Assembly: GCF_009746625.1 (NCBI RefSeq)
Contig: NZ_VWXL01000106.1
Location: 1-64,000 of the forward strand
From: Caproicibacter fermentans
GTDB taxonomy: Bacteria > Bacillota > Clostridia > Oscillospirales > Acutalibacteraceae
Direction of reading: 5' to 3'
DNA: 64,000 bases
In this document: in pieces, positions 26,371-35,231 of the stretch
How positions within the stretch are numbered: position 1 is the stretch's first letter
How the letters are laid out: every line of letters starts with the position of its first letter
Notes under the pieces: generated by a model
What the model saw: the letters and a program-made list of their open reading frames with translations, nothing else
Told to the model about the DNA's origin: nothing
Databases searched by the model: none
Made by a program: the position numbers and the translations under genes

Positions 26371-27736
26371 CCGGATGAAAAAACTGGAACAGAAAATTGA
26401 AGATACCATTTTGGAAGAAAAAATGCTGCCCGAAGGCTGTCAGATTGTCGTCGGATTTTCGGGCGGCGCCGATTCCATGGCACTGGTGCACTTTCTGCTC
26501 GGCTATTCCAGAAAGCACGGAATGACCCTGACCGCCGCCCACGTCAACCACGGCCTTCGCGGCGCGGAGTCTGACGCGGATGAGGCGTTTGTCGCCGCGT
26601 GGTGTTCGGCGAATCATGTCGGCTTGAAGGTCTTTCATGCCGACATTTCGGCGCTGGCCAAAAAAAGTTCACAGGGATTGGAAGAATGCGGGCGGAACGT
26701 CCGCTATACTTTTTTCCGCAGCCTTTGCGGGCCGGCCGGCCGGATCGCCACCGCCCACACCCTGACCGACAGCGCCGAAACAGCGCTGATGAATCTTGCG
26801 AAGGGGACCGGGCCGCGGGGGCTTTCCGGGATTCCCCCGGTCAGAAATGAAATCGTGCGTCCGCTGATTCGCGTGACAAGAGAAGAAGTAGAGGCCTATT
26901 GCCGTTATTACGGCCTCGACTTTGTCACGGACAGTTCAAACCTTTCGGAAGAATTTGCGCGCAACCGTATCCGTCACGGCGTGACGCCTGTTTTTCGGGA
27001 ACTGAACCCCGGCTTTGAACAGGCGTTTTTCAGAGCCGCGTGCCTGCTTCGGCAGGATGAGGAATATTTACAGAAAATCGCACGGACCGGGCTGGAACAA
27101 TCAATCGACGTCTGCGGCGGCTATTCCATCCGAAAGTTAAAGGAACAGCCTGATTCCATCCTTTCCCGTATGATTTTTCTGGCGGTTCGGAAGCAGACCA
27201 AAGCCCGTCTCGATTATAACCATGTTGCTTCTGTCATGGCAATGATCCGTACCGAGCGCGGGAATATGACCCTTCCCGGTGGAATACAATGCCTTTCAAA
27301 CGGCAATACTCTTTTTGTTCATTCCGAAAAAGAGCGATCTGTTCCGTGGCGGGTTCCGCTGCAGCTTCCGGATACCTATCTTCCGGACGGGAGGACGATC
27401 TGTATCCGTCCGGTATCTTTCAAGAGAAAAAATGATGAGAAAATTAATAATTTGTTATTTAATAATCGAATCAACTATGATACAATATTGAATACTAATA
27501 GTTTTATTCGAAACAGGCTGCCCGGCGACCGGTTTTGCCCCGCGGGGCGGGGAGTCACAAAAACTTTGAAGAAATTATTAAACGAACGGAAAATTCCGCC
27601 GTTTCGCCGCGGCAGACTTGCGGTTCTGGAACGCGGCGGAGAAATTCTGTGGATTGAAGGAATCGGCCCGTCGCAAAGCGCCGCGGTTACAGACCGCACC
27701 GAACGGGCGGCCGAAATAATCATCAAGGAGTGCTGA
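26363..27736 (+). CDS. tilS: tRNA(Ile)-lysidine synthetase
   Basis: Converts the wobble C34 of tRNA-Ile(CAU) to lysidine using ATP and lysine. The 457-residue product has the PP-loop FSGGADSMAL near residue 32 and HVNHGLRG, plus the C-terminal TilS domain (LLNERKIPPFRRGR). The frame is open from 26105 but that part overlaps dnaB; GTG 26363 with AGGAGG 9 bases upstream (26348-26353) is the best start. Second ATG 26375 is possible. Stop is 5 bases before hpt. Confidence 0.93.
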   Translation: MNDRMKKLEQKIEDTILEEKMLPEGCQIVVGFSGGADSMALVHFLLGYSRKHGMTLTAAHVNHGLRGAESDADEAFVAAWCSANHVGLKVFHADISALAKKSSQGLEECGRNVRYTFFRSLCGPAGRIATAHTLTDSAETALMNLAKGTGPRGLSGIPPVRNEIVRPLIRVTREEVEAYCRYYGLDFVTDSSNLSEEFARNRIRHGVTPVFRELNPGFEQAFFRAACLLRQDEEYLQKIARTGLEQSIDVCGGYSIRKLKEQPDSILSRMIFLAVRKQTKARLDYNHVASVMAMIRTERGNMTLPGGIQCLSNGNTLFVHSEKERSVPWRVPLQLPDTYLPDGRTICIRPVSFKRKNDEKINNLLFNNRINYDTILNTNSFIRNRLPGDRFCPAGRGVTKTLKKLLNERKIPPFRRGRLAVLERGGEILWIEGIGPSQSAAVTDRTERAAEIIIKEC

Positions 27737-27741
27737 AACCC

Positions 27742-28290
27742 GTGCATCAGATGACCGATGACATTCAGGAAGTATTATTCAGTGAGGAACGGCTTGCCGA
27801 GATCGTTTCAAAAATGGGGGCCAAAATCAGTGAGGATTATAAAGACAAAAACCTTTTACTGGTCAGCATTTTGAAGGGTTCCGTTGTATTTATGTCCGAT
27901 TTAATGCGTTCCGTTACGACTCCGTGCAGCATCGATTTTATGGCGGTTTCCAGCTATGGCTCCGGCATGAAAACTTCCGGTGTCGTCAAAATCATTAAGG
28001 ATCTCGACATCAACCTGAAAGGGTATGATGTTTTAGTTGTGGAGGACATTTTGGACAGCGGCCTTACCTTAAGCTACATACTGGAACTTTTGCAGGCGCG
28101 TGAGCCAAAAAGCATCCGGCTTTGCACGCTGTTTGACAAACCGGACCGCAGAACCGTCGGCATCAAGGCGGATTATGTTGGGACGGTTGTTCCGGATGAA
28201 TTTATTGTCGGGTATGGCCTTGACTATGATGAAAAATACAGGAACCTACCGTTTGTCGGGATTCTGAAACCGGAGGTTTACGGAGGCTGA
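27742..28290 (+). CDS. hpt: Hypoxanthine phosphoribosyltransferase
   Basis: Purine salvage enzyme that makes IMP (and GMP) from PRPP. The 182-residue product shows [22 protein letters not shown] and the PRPP loop [12 protein letters not shown], followed by [22 protein letters not shown] 27742 is chosen, 11 bases after AAGGAG (27725-27730); GTG 27730 and ATG 27751 are alternatives. The tilS-hpt-ftsH order is conserved in Firmicutes. Confidence 0.94.
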   Translation: MHQMTDDIQEVLFSEERLAEIVSKMGAKISEDYKDKNLLLVSILKGSVVFMSDLMRSVTTPCSIDFMAVSSYGSGMKTSGVVKIIKDLDINLKGYDVLVVEDILDSGLTLSYILELLQAREPKSIRLCTLFDKPDRRTVGIKADYVGTVVPDEFIVGYGLDYDEKYRNLPFVGILKPEVYGG

Positions 28291-28333
28291 CCCGCACAGG
28301 GGAGGGCCGATTCCTATAAGGAGTGAAATTTGT

Positions 28334-30241
28334 TTGGACAACAGAAAGACCGTAAAAAATATTGCCATGTTTTTGGGCATACCGATCCTGCTGCTGGTTT
28401 TGCTTGCAATGGTTTTAAACAATCATTCTGATAAAACCTATAATTATTCTGAGATTCTGTATTACTTTGAGGACCAAAAGGTTACGGATTATTCCCTTGA
28501 TCTTGGCAGCGGCGAAATGATTATCCATCTGAAGGACAAAACTCAGATTTCTTATGTTGCGCCGAGCACCGCACAAATGGTCGAAGATATCCGTCCTTAT
28601 GTGGAGCAATACAATTCGGAGCACCCGAATGCCCGGATGACCTTTAACTGGAAGAGGCCGGCTGAAACCACATGGCTGTCCAGTCTGCTGCCGATGCTGC
28701 TGACGCTGGCCGTGATGCTTTTGTTCTGGTGGTTCATGATGAAACGCCTGAACACCTCCATGGGCGACGCCGGTAAGCAGATGAATTTCGGCAAGGCGAA
28801 AATCAAGCAGATGGCTGACGAAAAGCGGAAGACCACATTTGCCGATGTTGCCGGAGCGGACGAGGAAAAGGAAGAACTTCAGGAGATCGTGGAATTCCTG
28901 AAGAATCCCCGCAAGTACAACGAGCTGGGCGCCCGCATTCCGAAAGGCGTGCTGCTCGTGGGCCCTCCGGGTACCGGTAAAACCCTGCTTGCCCGTGCGG
29001 TCGCGGGAGAAGCGGGCGTCCCGTTCTTCTCCATTTCGGGTTCCGATTTTGTGGAAATGTTTGTCGGCGTCGGCGCGTCGCGCGTACGCGACCTGTTCGA
29101 TCAGGCAAAGAAAAATTCGCCCTGTATCATTTTTATTGATGAAATCGACGCCGTGGGACGCCAGCGCGGCGCGGGTCTCGGCGGCGGCCACGACGAACGT
29201 GAGCAGACGCTGAACCAACTGCTGGTTGAGATGGACGGATTCGGCGCGAATGAGGGCGTGATCATGATCGCCGCGACAAACCGCCCCGATATTCTTGATC
29301 CGGCGCTGATGCGTCCCGGCCGTTTCGACCGCCAGATCATGGTCGGTTACCCGGATATCAAGGGCCGCGAGGCAATCCTGAAGGTCCATGCGCGCGGCAA
29401 GCCGGTTGCCCCGGACGTCGACCTGAAAACCATCGCGAAATCCACCGCCGGATTTACCGGAGCGGACCTCGAAAACCTGCTCAATGAATCCGCGCTGCTT
29501 GCGGCGAGAAAAAGCCTGAAGGCCATCACCATGGATGAAATTGAGGAGGCCACGATCAAGGTTGTGGTCGGCACCGAAAAGAAGAGCCATGTCATGACCG
29601 ATAAAGAAAAGAAAATTACAGCTTATCATGAAGCGGGTCATGCGGTGGCAACATTTTATTGCCCCACACAGGACCCTGTGCATCAGATTTCCATTATTCC
29701 GCGCGGTATGGCAGGCGGCTATACGATGCAGATTCCGGCGGAAGACCGCGCTTACCGTTCCCGCAAGGAAATGGAAGAAGACCTTGTTGTCATGCTTGGA
29801 GGCCGTGTTTCGGAAGCGCTTACACTCGACGATATTTCGACCGGCGCCTCCAACGACATTGAACGCGCAACCAAACTGGCGCGCAGTATGGTGACAAAAT
29901 ACGGGATGTCGGACGAGCTTGGTCCCATCACCTACGGACAGGATGAAGGCGAGCCTTTCCTCGGGCGGGATATGGGACATATCCGGAATTACTCGGAGGA
30001 TACCTCTTCCGCGATCGACCACGAAATTAAACGCCTGATGACGGAGGCCTATAACAAGACGGAAGACATTCTCAGATCCCATATGGAAAAACTCCATGAA
30101 GTTTCAAAATATCTGTTTGAAAACGAAAAGATGAGCGGAGAAGAATTTGCAAAGATGATGAAGGGTGACCCCGAACCGTCTCCGCAGGATGGAATCACAC
30201 CCGGCGCTTCTGCCGGGCATATGGTCGGAGAGGCCGGCTGA
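28334..30241 (+). CDS. ftsH: ATP-dependent zinc metalloprotease FtsH
   Basis: Membrane-bound quality-control protease. The 635-residue product has a first membrane segment at about 11-28, a short extracytoplasmic domain, a second segment near 115-136, an AAA domain with Walker A GPPGTGKT near 210 and [13 protein letters not shown], and the zinc motif HEAGH near 432. TTG 28334 follows AAGGAG by about 11 bases. It ends the rnj-to-ftsH run; a terminator lies just after. Confidence 0.97.
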   Translation: MDNRKTVKNIAMFLGIPILLLVLLAMVLNNHSDKTYNYSEILYYFEDQKVTDYSLDLGSGEMIIHLKDKTQISYVAPSTAQMVEDIRPYVEQYNSEHPNARMTFNWKRPAETTWLSSLLPMLLTLAVMLLFWWFMMKRLNTSMGDAGKQMNFGKAKIKQMADEKRKTTFADVAGADEEKEELQEIVEFLKNPRKYNELGARIPKGVLLVGPPGTGKTLLARAVAGEAGVPFFSISGSDFVEMFVGVGASRVRDLFDQAKKNSPCIIFIDEIDAVGRQRGAGLGGGHDEREQTLNQLLVEMDGFGANEGVIMIAATNRPDILDPALMRPGRFDRQIMVGYPDIKGREAILKVHARGKPVAPDVDLKTIAKSTAGFTGADLENLLNESALLAARKSLKAITMDEIEEATIKVVVGTEKKSHVMTDKEKKITAYHEAGHAVATFYCPTQDPVHQISIIPRGMAGGYTMQIPAEDRAYRSRKEMEEDLVVMLGGRVSEALTLDDISTGASNDIERATKLARSMVTKYGMSDELGPITYGQDEGEPFLGRDMGHIRNYSEDTSSAIDHEIKRLMTEAYNKTEDILRSHMEKLHEVSKYLFENEKMSGEEFAKMMKGDPEPSPQDGITPGASAGHMVGEAG

Positions 30242-30258
30242 AAAGGTCAATAAAAATC

Positions 30259-30286
30259 AAGGGGAATGTAGCTGCATTCCCCTTTT
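30259..30286 (+). terminator. Terminator after ftsH
   Basis: AAGGGGAATG and CATTCCCCTT form a 10-bp perfect stem with a 6-base loop, running into TTTT at 30283-30286. Confidence 0.9.
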
Positions 30287-30347
30287 GACTGCCTCTTAAA
30301 AAATTGGAAATAAGTTCATGAAAATACAATCTTAGGGAGGCCCCTGA

Positions 30348-32327
30348 ATGGCACGAAAACAGGCCTATGGAAATGAAAGCATTTCTTCTCTGAAGGGCGC
30401 TGATCGCGTTCGGCGGCGTCCGGCCGTGATTTTTGGTTCGGATGGAATCGAAGGATGCGAACATTCCATATTTGAAATTTTGTCAAATGCGATTGACGAA
30501 GCGCGAGAGGGCTTCGGAAAACAAATTACAGTCACCAGGTACATGGACCGATCGGTGGAAGTGGAAGACCATGGGCGCGGCTGTCCGGTAGATTACAACC
30601 CGAATGAAAAGCGCTATAACTGGGAACTTGCTTTTTGCGAGCTTTACGCCGGAGGGAAATATAACAACAGCGAGGACGAGAGCTATGAGTATTCGCTGGG
30701 CTTAAACGGCCTCGGCCTCTGCGCCACGCAGTATGCCTCCGAATATATGGATGCGGATATTCGCCGGGACGGTTTTCGTTATAGGCTGCATTTTGAACAC
30801 GGCGAAAATATCGGCGGACTGCAAAAGGAAGAATACAAGGGGAAAGACACCGGCTCCCGTTTTCGCTGGAAGCCTGACTTGCAGGTGTTTACGGATATCG
30901 ACGTGCCCGTCGAATACTACATGGATATGCTCAAGCGTCAGGCAATCGTCAATGAAGGAATCACATTCCTGTTCCGCAGCCAGACCGAAACCGGTTTTGA
31001 TACAACCACATTTCTCTATGAAAACGGAATTGCGGATTACGCGGGGGAAATCGCAGGGAACGACGCCCTGACTCCGGTTCAGTTCTGGCAGTCGGAACGC
31101 ATGGTGCGCGACCGGTCGGACAAGCCGGAGTATAAAGTGAAAATAAACGTTGCGGTTGCTTTTTCCAACCGCAACCGCTTAATTGAATACTACCACAATT
31201 CCAGCTGGCTGGAACACGGCGGTTCCCCGGATAAAGCCGCCCGGAATGCGTTTGTTTATCAGATTGATTCCTATCTTAAACAGAACAATAAGTACAATAA
31301 GAATGAGAGTAAGATTAATTTCGCGGACGTCGAGGACTGCCTGATCCTGATTATCTCCTCCTTTTCCAACCGCACGTCCTATGAAAATCAGACGAAAAAA
31401 GCGATTACGAACAAAGGAATTCAGGAAGCCATGGTCGAAATGCTTCGCCATCAGCTTGAAGTTTATTTTATTGAGAATCCCGCCGACGCGGAAAAAATCG
31501 CGGCGCAGGTGCTCATCAACAAGCGCAGCCGCGAGGACGCGGAAAAAACAAGGCTGAACCTGAAAAAGAAGCTGACCAGCAGTCTGGATTTAACGAACCG
31601 GGTCGCGAAATTTGTCGACTGCCGCAGCCGGGATACCGGCGAACGTGAAATATTTATCGTGGAGGGCGATTCCGCTCTCGGCGCATGCAAGCAGGCCCGC
31701 GATCCGAATTTTCAAGCGATCATGCCGATCCGCGGCAAAATATTGAACTGCCTGAAGGCCGATTACGATAAAATCTTTAAAAGTGAGATCATAACGGATT
31801 TAATTAAGGTGTTGGGCTGCGGGGTTCAGGTGAAGTCGAAAGCCAACCGGGAGCTTTCCTCCTTTAATATCAAGCTTCTGCGGTGGGCCAAAATCATTCT
31901 TTGCACCGACGCCGACGTGGACGGATATCAGATTCGTACGCTTCTTCTGACCATGCTGTACCGGTTGACACCCGCGCTGATTGAGGAGGGCAAGGTCTTT
32001 ATCGCGGAATCGCCTCTCTATGAGATTCAGGCTAAAAATGAAACCTATTTTGCTTTCACGGAACGTGAGAAAGAAGAATTTTCGGAAAAGCTGAAAGGTC
32101 AGAAATTTTCCATTCAGCGGTCGAAGGGCTTGGGTGAAAATGAGCCGGATATGATGAACCTTACGACCATGAATCCGGCGACACGCCGGTTGATTAAAGT
32201 GCTTCCGGATGAGGCGGAGCAGACGAGCAGAGTGTTTGACCTTCTTTTGGGCGACAATCTGGAGGGCAGAAAAGATTTTATCGCTCAAAACGGCTCTCAA
32301 TACATTGATACATCGGATTTAAGCTGA
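30348..32327 (+). CDS. Type IIA topoisomerase subunit B, divergent ParE/GyrB-like
   Basis: ATPase subunit that pairs with the next gene to cut and pass duplex DNA. The 659-residue product has a GHKL domain (LSNAIDEAREG with the catalytic Glu, then DHGRGCPVDYN and GLNGLGLCATQYAS) and a TOPRIM domain (IVEGDSALGACKQARD, then CTDADVDGYQIRTLLL). Several bases differ from canonical GyrB: usual DNGRG is DHGRG, usual GLHGVG is GLNGLG, and EGDSAGG is EGDSALG. It resembles the second, atypical topoisomerase pair of some Clostridia. AGGGAGG lies 8 bases before the ATG. The subunit A gene follows. Confidence 0.88.
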   Translation: MARKQAYGNESISSLKGADRVRRRPAVIFGSDGIEGCEHSIFEILSNAIDEAREGFGKQITVTRYMDRSVEVEDHGRGCPVDYNPNEKRYNWELAFCELYAGGKYNNSEDESYEYSLGLNGLGLCATQYASEYMDADIRRDGFRYRLHFEHGENIGGLQKEEYKGKDTGSRFRWKPDLQVFTDIDVPVEYYMDMLKRQAIVNEGITFLFRSQTETGFDTTTFLYENGIADYAGEIAGNDALTPVQFWQSERMVRDRSDKPEYKVKINVAVAFSNRNRLIEYYHNSSWLEHGGSPDKAARNAFVYQIDSYLKQNNKYNKNESKINFADVEDCLILIISSFSNRTSYENQTKKAITNKGIQEAMVEMLRHQLEVYFIENPADAEKIAAQVLINKRSREDAEKTRLNLKKKLTSSLDLTNRVAKFVDCRSRDTGEREIFIVEGDSALGACKQARDPNFQAIMPIRGKILNCLKADYDKIFKSEIITDLIKVLGCGVQVKSKANRELSSFNIKLLRWAKIILCTDADVDGYQIRTLLLTMLYRLTPALIEEGKVFIAESPLYEIQAKNETYFAFTEREKEEFSEKLKGQKFSIQRSKGLGENEPDMMNLTTMNPATRRLIKVLPDEAEQTSRVFDLLLGDNLEGRKDFIAQNGSQYIDTSDLS

Positions 32328-32370
32328 GTGCTTGATTAAATCCCAACGAAATGGTGGTGCGGCAGAACAC

Positions 32371-34596
32371 ATGCCAAAAAAGAGGAAAGAACCCGTCCGC
32401 GGAACCGGTGCGCACGGCGTGATCAATCGCGCGGGCGAAACTGTTGAAGAAAGAATCACGGATACGCTTGAGAAGAATTACATGCCCTATGCCATGAGCG
32501 TCATCCTTTCCCGAGCAATTCCCGAAATAGACGGCTTTAAGCCGTCGCATCGAAAATTGCTTTATACCATGTATAAAATGGGTCTGCTGGGGCCTGGCAG
32601 GACCAAGAGCGCCAATATCGTCGGTCAGACCATGCGTTTGAATCCGCACGGCGACGCTCCGATTTATGATACGATGGTGCGCCTGAGCCGGGGGTATGAG
32701 GCCCTGCTTCACCCTTATGTGGATTCCAAAGGCAATTTCGGCAAGTTTTATTCCCGTGACATGGCTTACGCGGCCTCCCGTTATACGGAGGCCCGGCTGG
32801 ACAACCTCTGCGAAGAGCTGTTCCGCGATATTGACCGCGATACCGTTGATTTTGTCGACAATTACGACAGGACTATGAAGGAGCCCACACTGTTGCCGGC
32901 AACCTTTCCAACCGTGCTTGTCAACGCAAACACGGGGATCGCCGTCGGTATGGCAAGCTCTATCTGTCCGTTCAATCTGGCGGAAGTCTGCAAAACAACA
33001 GCGGCTCTGCTGAAAAACCAGCAGCACGATATCTTCTCTACGCTGCTTGCGCCGGATTTCCCGGGCGGCGGGCAGATTCTGATGAACCGGGACACTCTGA
33101 AAAAAATTTATGAAACGGGCCGCGGCTCCATTCGGGTTCGGTCACGATATCGCTATGACGCGGATGCAAACTGTATCGACGTGGTGGAGATTCCTCCTAC
33201 CGCGACGGTGGAAGTAATCGTCGAAAAGGTCGTTGACTTGGTCCGGCAGGGAAAAGTGAAGGAAATTTCAGACATCCGAGATGAAACGGGTCTTGACGGC
33301 CTGAAAATCACCATCGACCTGAAACGGGGAACAGACCCGGATAAGCTGATGCTGCGCCTGTTTAAAATGACGCCGCTGGAGGACAGCTTTTCCTGCAACT
33401 TCAACGTCCTTGTCAATGGAACGCCGCGCGTCATGGGCGTTCGGGAACTGCTGAACGAATGGAGCAAATTCCGGGTCAAGTGTGTTCGCCGCAGGACGGA
33501 ATACGACCTGAAAAAGAAGCAGGAAAAGCTGCATCTGCTCAAAGGACTTCAGGCAATTCTGCTTGATATTGATAAGGCGGTGGCCATTGTCCGTTCGACC
33601 GAAGGGGAAGAGGAAGTAGTTCCCAATCTGATGATCGGGTTTGGCATTGACCGCACACAGGCCGAGTATGTTGCCGAAATAAAGCTGCGCCATCTGAACC
33701 GCGAATACATTATGAAACGGACCGAAGAAACGGCGCAGCTGGAGCTTGAGATTGCAAAGCTGCAAAAAATATTGGGCAGCGAAGCGGAAATCCGCAAAAT
33801 TATATGCAACGAGCTGAATCAGGTGGCGGAAAAGTACGGAAAACCACGGCGGTCCGAACTGATTTATCCGGGCGAGATCGAGGAATATGACGAGGAAGAG
33901 ATTCCTGATTACCCGGTTAACCTGTTTCTGACGAAAGACGGCTACTTTAAGAAGATCACACCGCTTTCGCTGCGGATGGGCGGAGAGCAAAAATTAAAGG
34001 AAGGCGACGAGGTCGGCCAGCATATTGAAAGCACAAACTCGGCCGAGCTGCTGTTTTTTACGAACCGGTGTTCCGTTTATAAGGCGAAAGCCTCTGATTT
34101 TCCGGATATGAAAGCAAGCGTGTTAGGCGAATATATCCCGGCAAGGCTCGGGATGGAGGACGGCGAAACGCCGGTTTATCTTGCGGTCACGACGGATTAT
34201 GCCGGTTTTATGATGTTTTTTTATGAAAACGGCAAGGCGTCCAAGGTTGATCTTACTTCTTATGAAACAAAAACAAACCGACGCAGGCTGGTAAATGCCT
34301 ACAGCGATAAAAGTCCTCTGGTATCCTGTACAAAGGTCGAAGAGGACCGGGAATTTCTGCTGGTATCTTCTCAGGGCAGAATGCTGTTGTTGCATTCGGG
34401 CGCAATCCAGAGCAAAACAACCAGATCGACCCAGGGCGTGGCGGTCATGACGCTTAAACGGAGCGCCAGACTGCTCCGCGCGGACCCGTACCGGGAAGGG
34501 TCCCTGCAAAAGCCGGACCGTTACCGTAAAACGATTCCGGCAGCCGGCTCCATGCCCGCTGCGGAAGATACCCAGGGCGAACAGATGACTCTGTGA
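32371..34596 (+). CDS. Type IIA topoisomerase subunit A, divergent ParC/GyrA-like
   Basis: DNA-cleaving subunit of the pair. The product (741 residues from ATG 32371) has the GyrA/ParC N-terminal motifs MPYAMSVILSRAIPEIDGFK, HGDAPIYDTMVRLS and the catalytic tyrosine Tyr138 in ASRYTEARL. The C-terminal part (LYLAVTTDYAGFMMFF, then VSSQGRMLLL) is short compared with the six-bladed GyrA propeller. A TTG at 32332 would add 13 residues but lacks a ribosome site; ATG 32371 has only a weak GGTGGTG, so the start is uncertain. A gene this close to its B subunit supports a single enzyme. Confidence 0.88.
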   Translation: MPKKRKEPVRGTGAHGVINRAGETVEERITDTLEKNYMPYAMSVILSRAIPEIDGFKPSHRKLLYTMYKMGLLGPGRTKSANIVGQTMRLNPHGDAPIYDTMVRLSRGYEALLHPYVDSKGNFGKFYSRDMAYAASRYTEARLDNLCEELFRDIDRDTVDFVDNYDRTMKEPTLLPATFPTVLVNANTGIAVGMASSICPFNLAEVCKTTAALLKNQQHDIFSTLLAPDFPGGGQILMNRDTLKKIYETGRGSIRVRSRYRYDADANCIDVVEIPPTATVEVIVEKVVDLVRQGKVKEISDIRDETGLDGLKITIDLKRGTDPDKLMLRLFKMTPLEDSFSCNFNVLVNGTPRVMGVRELLNEWSKFRVKCVRRRTEYDLKKKQEKLHLLKGLQAILLDIDKAVAIVRSTEGEEEVVPNLMIGFGIDRTQAEYVAEIKLRHLNREYIMKRTEETAQLELEIAKLQKILGSEAEIRKIICNELNQVAEKYGKPRRSELIYPGEIEEYDEEEIPDYPVNLFLTKDGYFKKITPLSLRMGGEQKLKEGDEVGQHIESTNSAELLFFTNRCSVYKAKASDFPDMKASVLGEYIPARLGMEDGETPVYLAVTTDYAGFMMFFYENGKASKVDLTSYETKTNRRRLVNAYSDKSPLVSCTKVEEDREFLLVSSQGRMLLLHSGAIQSKTTRSTQGVAVMTLKRSARLLRADPYREGSLQKPDRYRKTIPAAGSMPAAEDTQGEQMTL

Positions 34597-34607
34597 AATA
34601 AAAAACG

Positions 34608-34636
34608 CCGCTGAAAAACCAATAGCTTTTCAGCGG
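34608..34636. terminator. Hairpin between the topoisomerase genes and secG
   Basis: CCGCTGAAAA and TTTTCAGCGG form a 10-bp stem with a 9-base loop. The T-run (CGTTTTTTATTT) is on the minus strand, i.e. A-rich bases precede the stem on the plus strand, so it would terminate leftward transcription best; in the plus direction the stem is followed by TGGGAC. The rest of 34637-34766 holds no gene. Confidence 0.55.
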
Positions 34637-34766
34637 TGGGACAATTCGAGCGGCAAACGCAAACCGAAACGTAAACACTTTTCTTTGTCCATGACATAGA
34701 GTTTCCTGATTTGAGGGCCATTATTCATTTTTCTGTCTGTTTTTCAAAAGATATCCGGAACACCCC

Positions 34767-34795
34767 TTGCAAACGGACTCTGTTTGTGATACCAT
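34767..34795 (+). promoter_or_regulatory. Promoter of secG
   Basis: TTGCAA (34767-34772), 17-base spacer, TACCAT (34790-34795), about 38 bases before the secG ATG. Confidence 0.65.
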
Positions 34796-34832
34796 TTTAA
34801 ATAAGGAATTGTAAAGATTTTGGAGGTATTTT

Positions 34833-35081
34833 ATGTCAGTCGCCGAGATTATATTAGGAATAGTGCTAATGCTTTTTTCCGTTGCGATAACAATCGTCGT
34901 ATTACTGCAGGAAGGCCATGAGCAAAACGTCGGTGTTGTCACCGGCGGTGCGGATACATTCCTGACGAAAAACAAGGCGCGGTCGGTAGACGCCTTTCTG
35001 GCCCGCTGGACGAAAGTTATTGCGATCGGTTTCTTTTTGCTTGTTATTGCAATTAATGCTTATTTATTCTTTGTAGCTTAA
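34833..35081 (+). CDS. secG: Preprotein translocase subunit SecG
   Basis: Small SecYEG translocon subunit. The 82-residue product has two membrane segments (about 5-24 and 61-80) joined by a loop with the SecG-type sequence LLQEGHEQNVGVVTGGADTF. Length is usual for SecG. GGAGG lies 7 bases before the ATG. A separate transcription unit with a strong terminator, followed by rnr, the common Firmicutes order. Confidence 0.95.
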   Translation: MSVAEIILGIVLMLFSVAITIVVLLQEGHEQNVGVVTGGADTFLTKNKARSVDAFLARWTKVIAIGFFLLVIAINAYLFFVA

Positions 35082-35094
35082 ACAGATGCAATTT

Positions 35095-35122
35095 CGCCCC
35101 GCTTGGCAAAAGCGGGGCGTTT
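35095..35122 (+). terminator. Terminator after secG
   Basis: CGCCCCGCTT and AAGCGGGGCG form a 10-bp perfect stem with loop GGCAA, followed by TTTCTCATTTT. Confidence 0.88.
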
Positions 35123-35231
35123 CTCATTTTACTCGATGATTGGGAATAAGATGACGACATCTGTTTTCTGTTAATCGCCGTACTTTTGGGAAATGATAAT
35201 TATTATGAAATGATTGACCGGAGGAAATAAT

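Noticed and set aside
28415-30097. 560-residue open frame on the minus strand opposite ftsH
   Set aside because: FtsH motifs on the plus strand are unambiguous; the antisense frame has His/Arg-rich composition typical of shadows.
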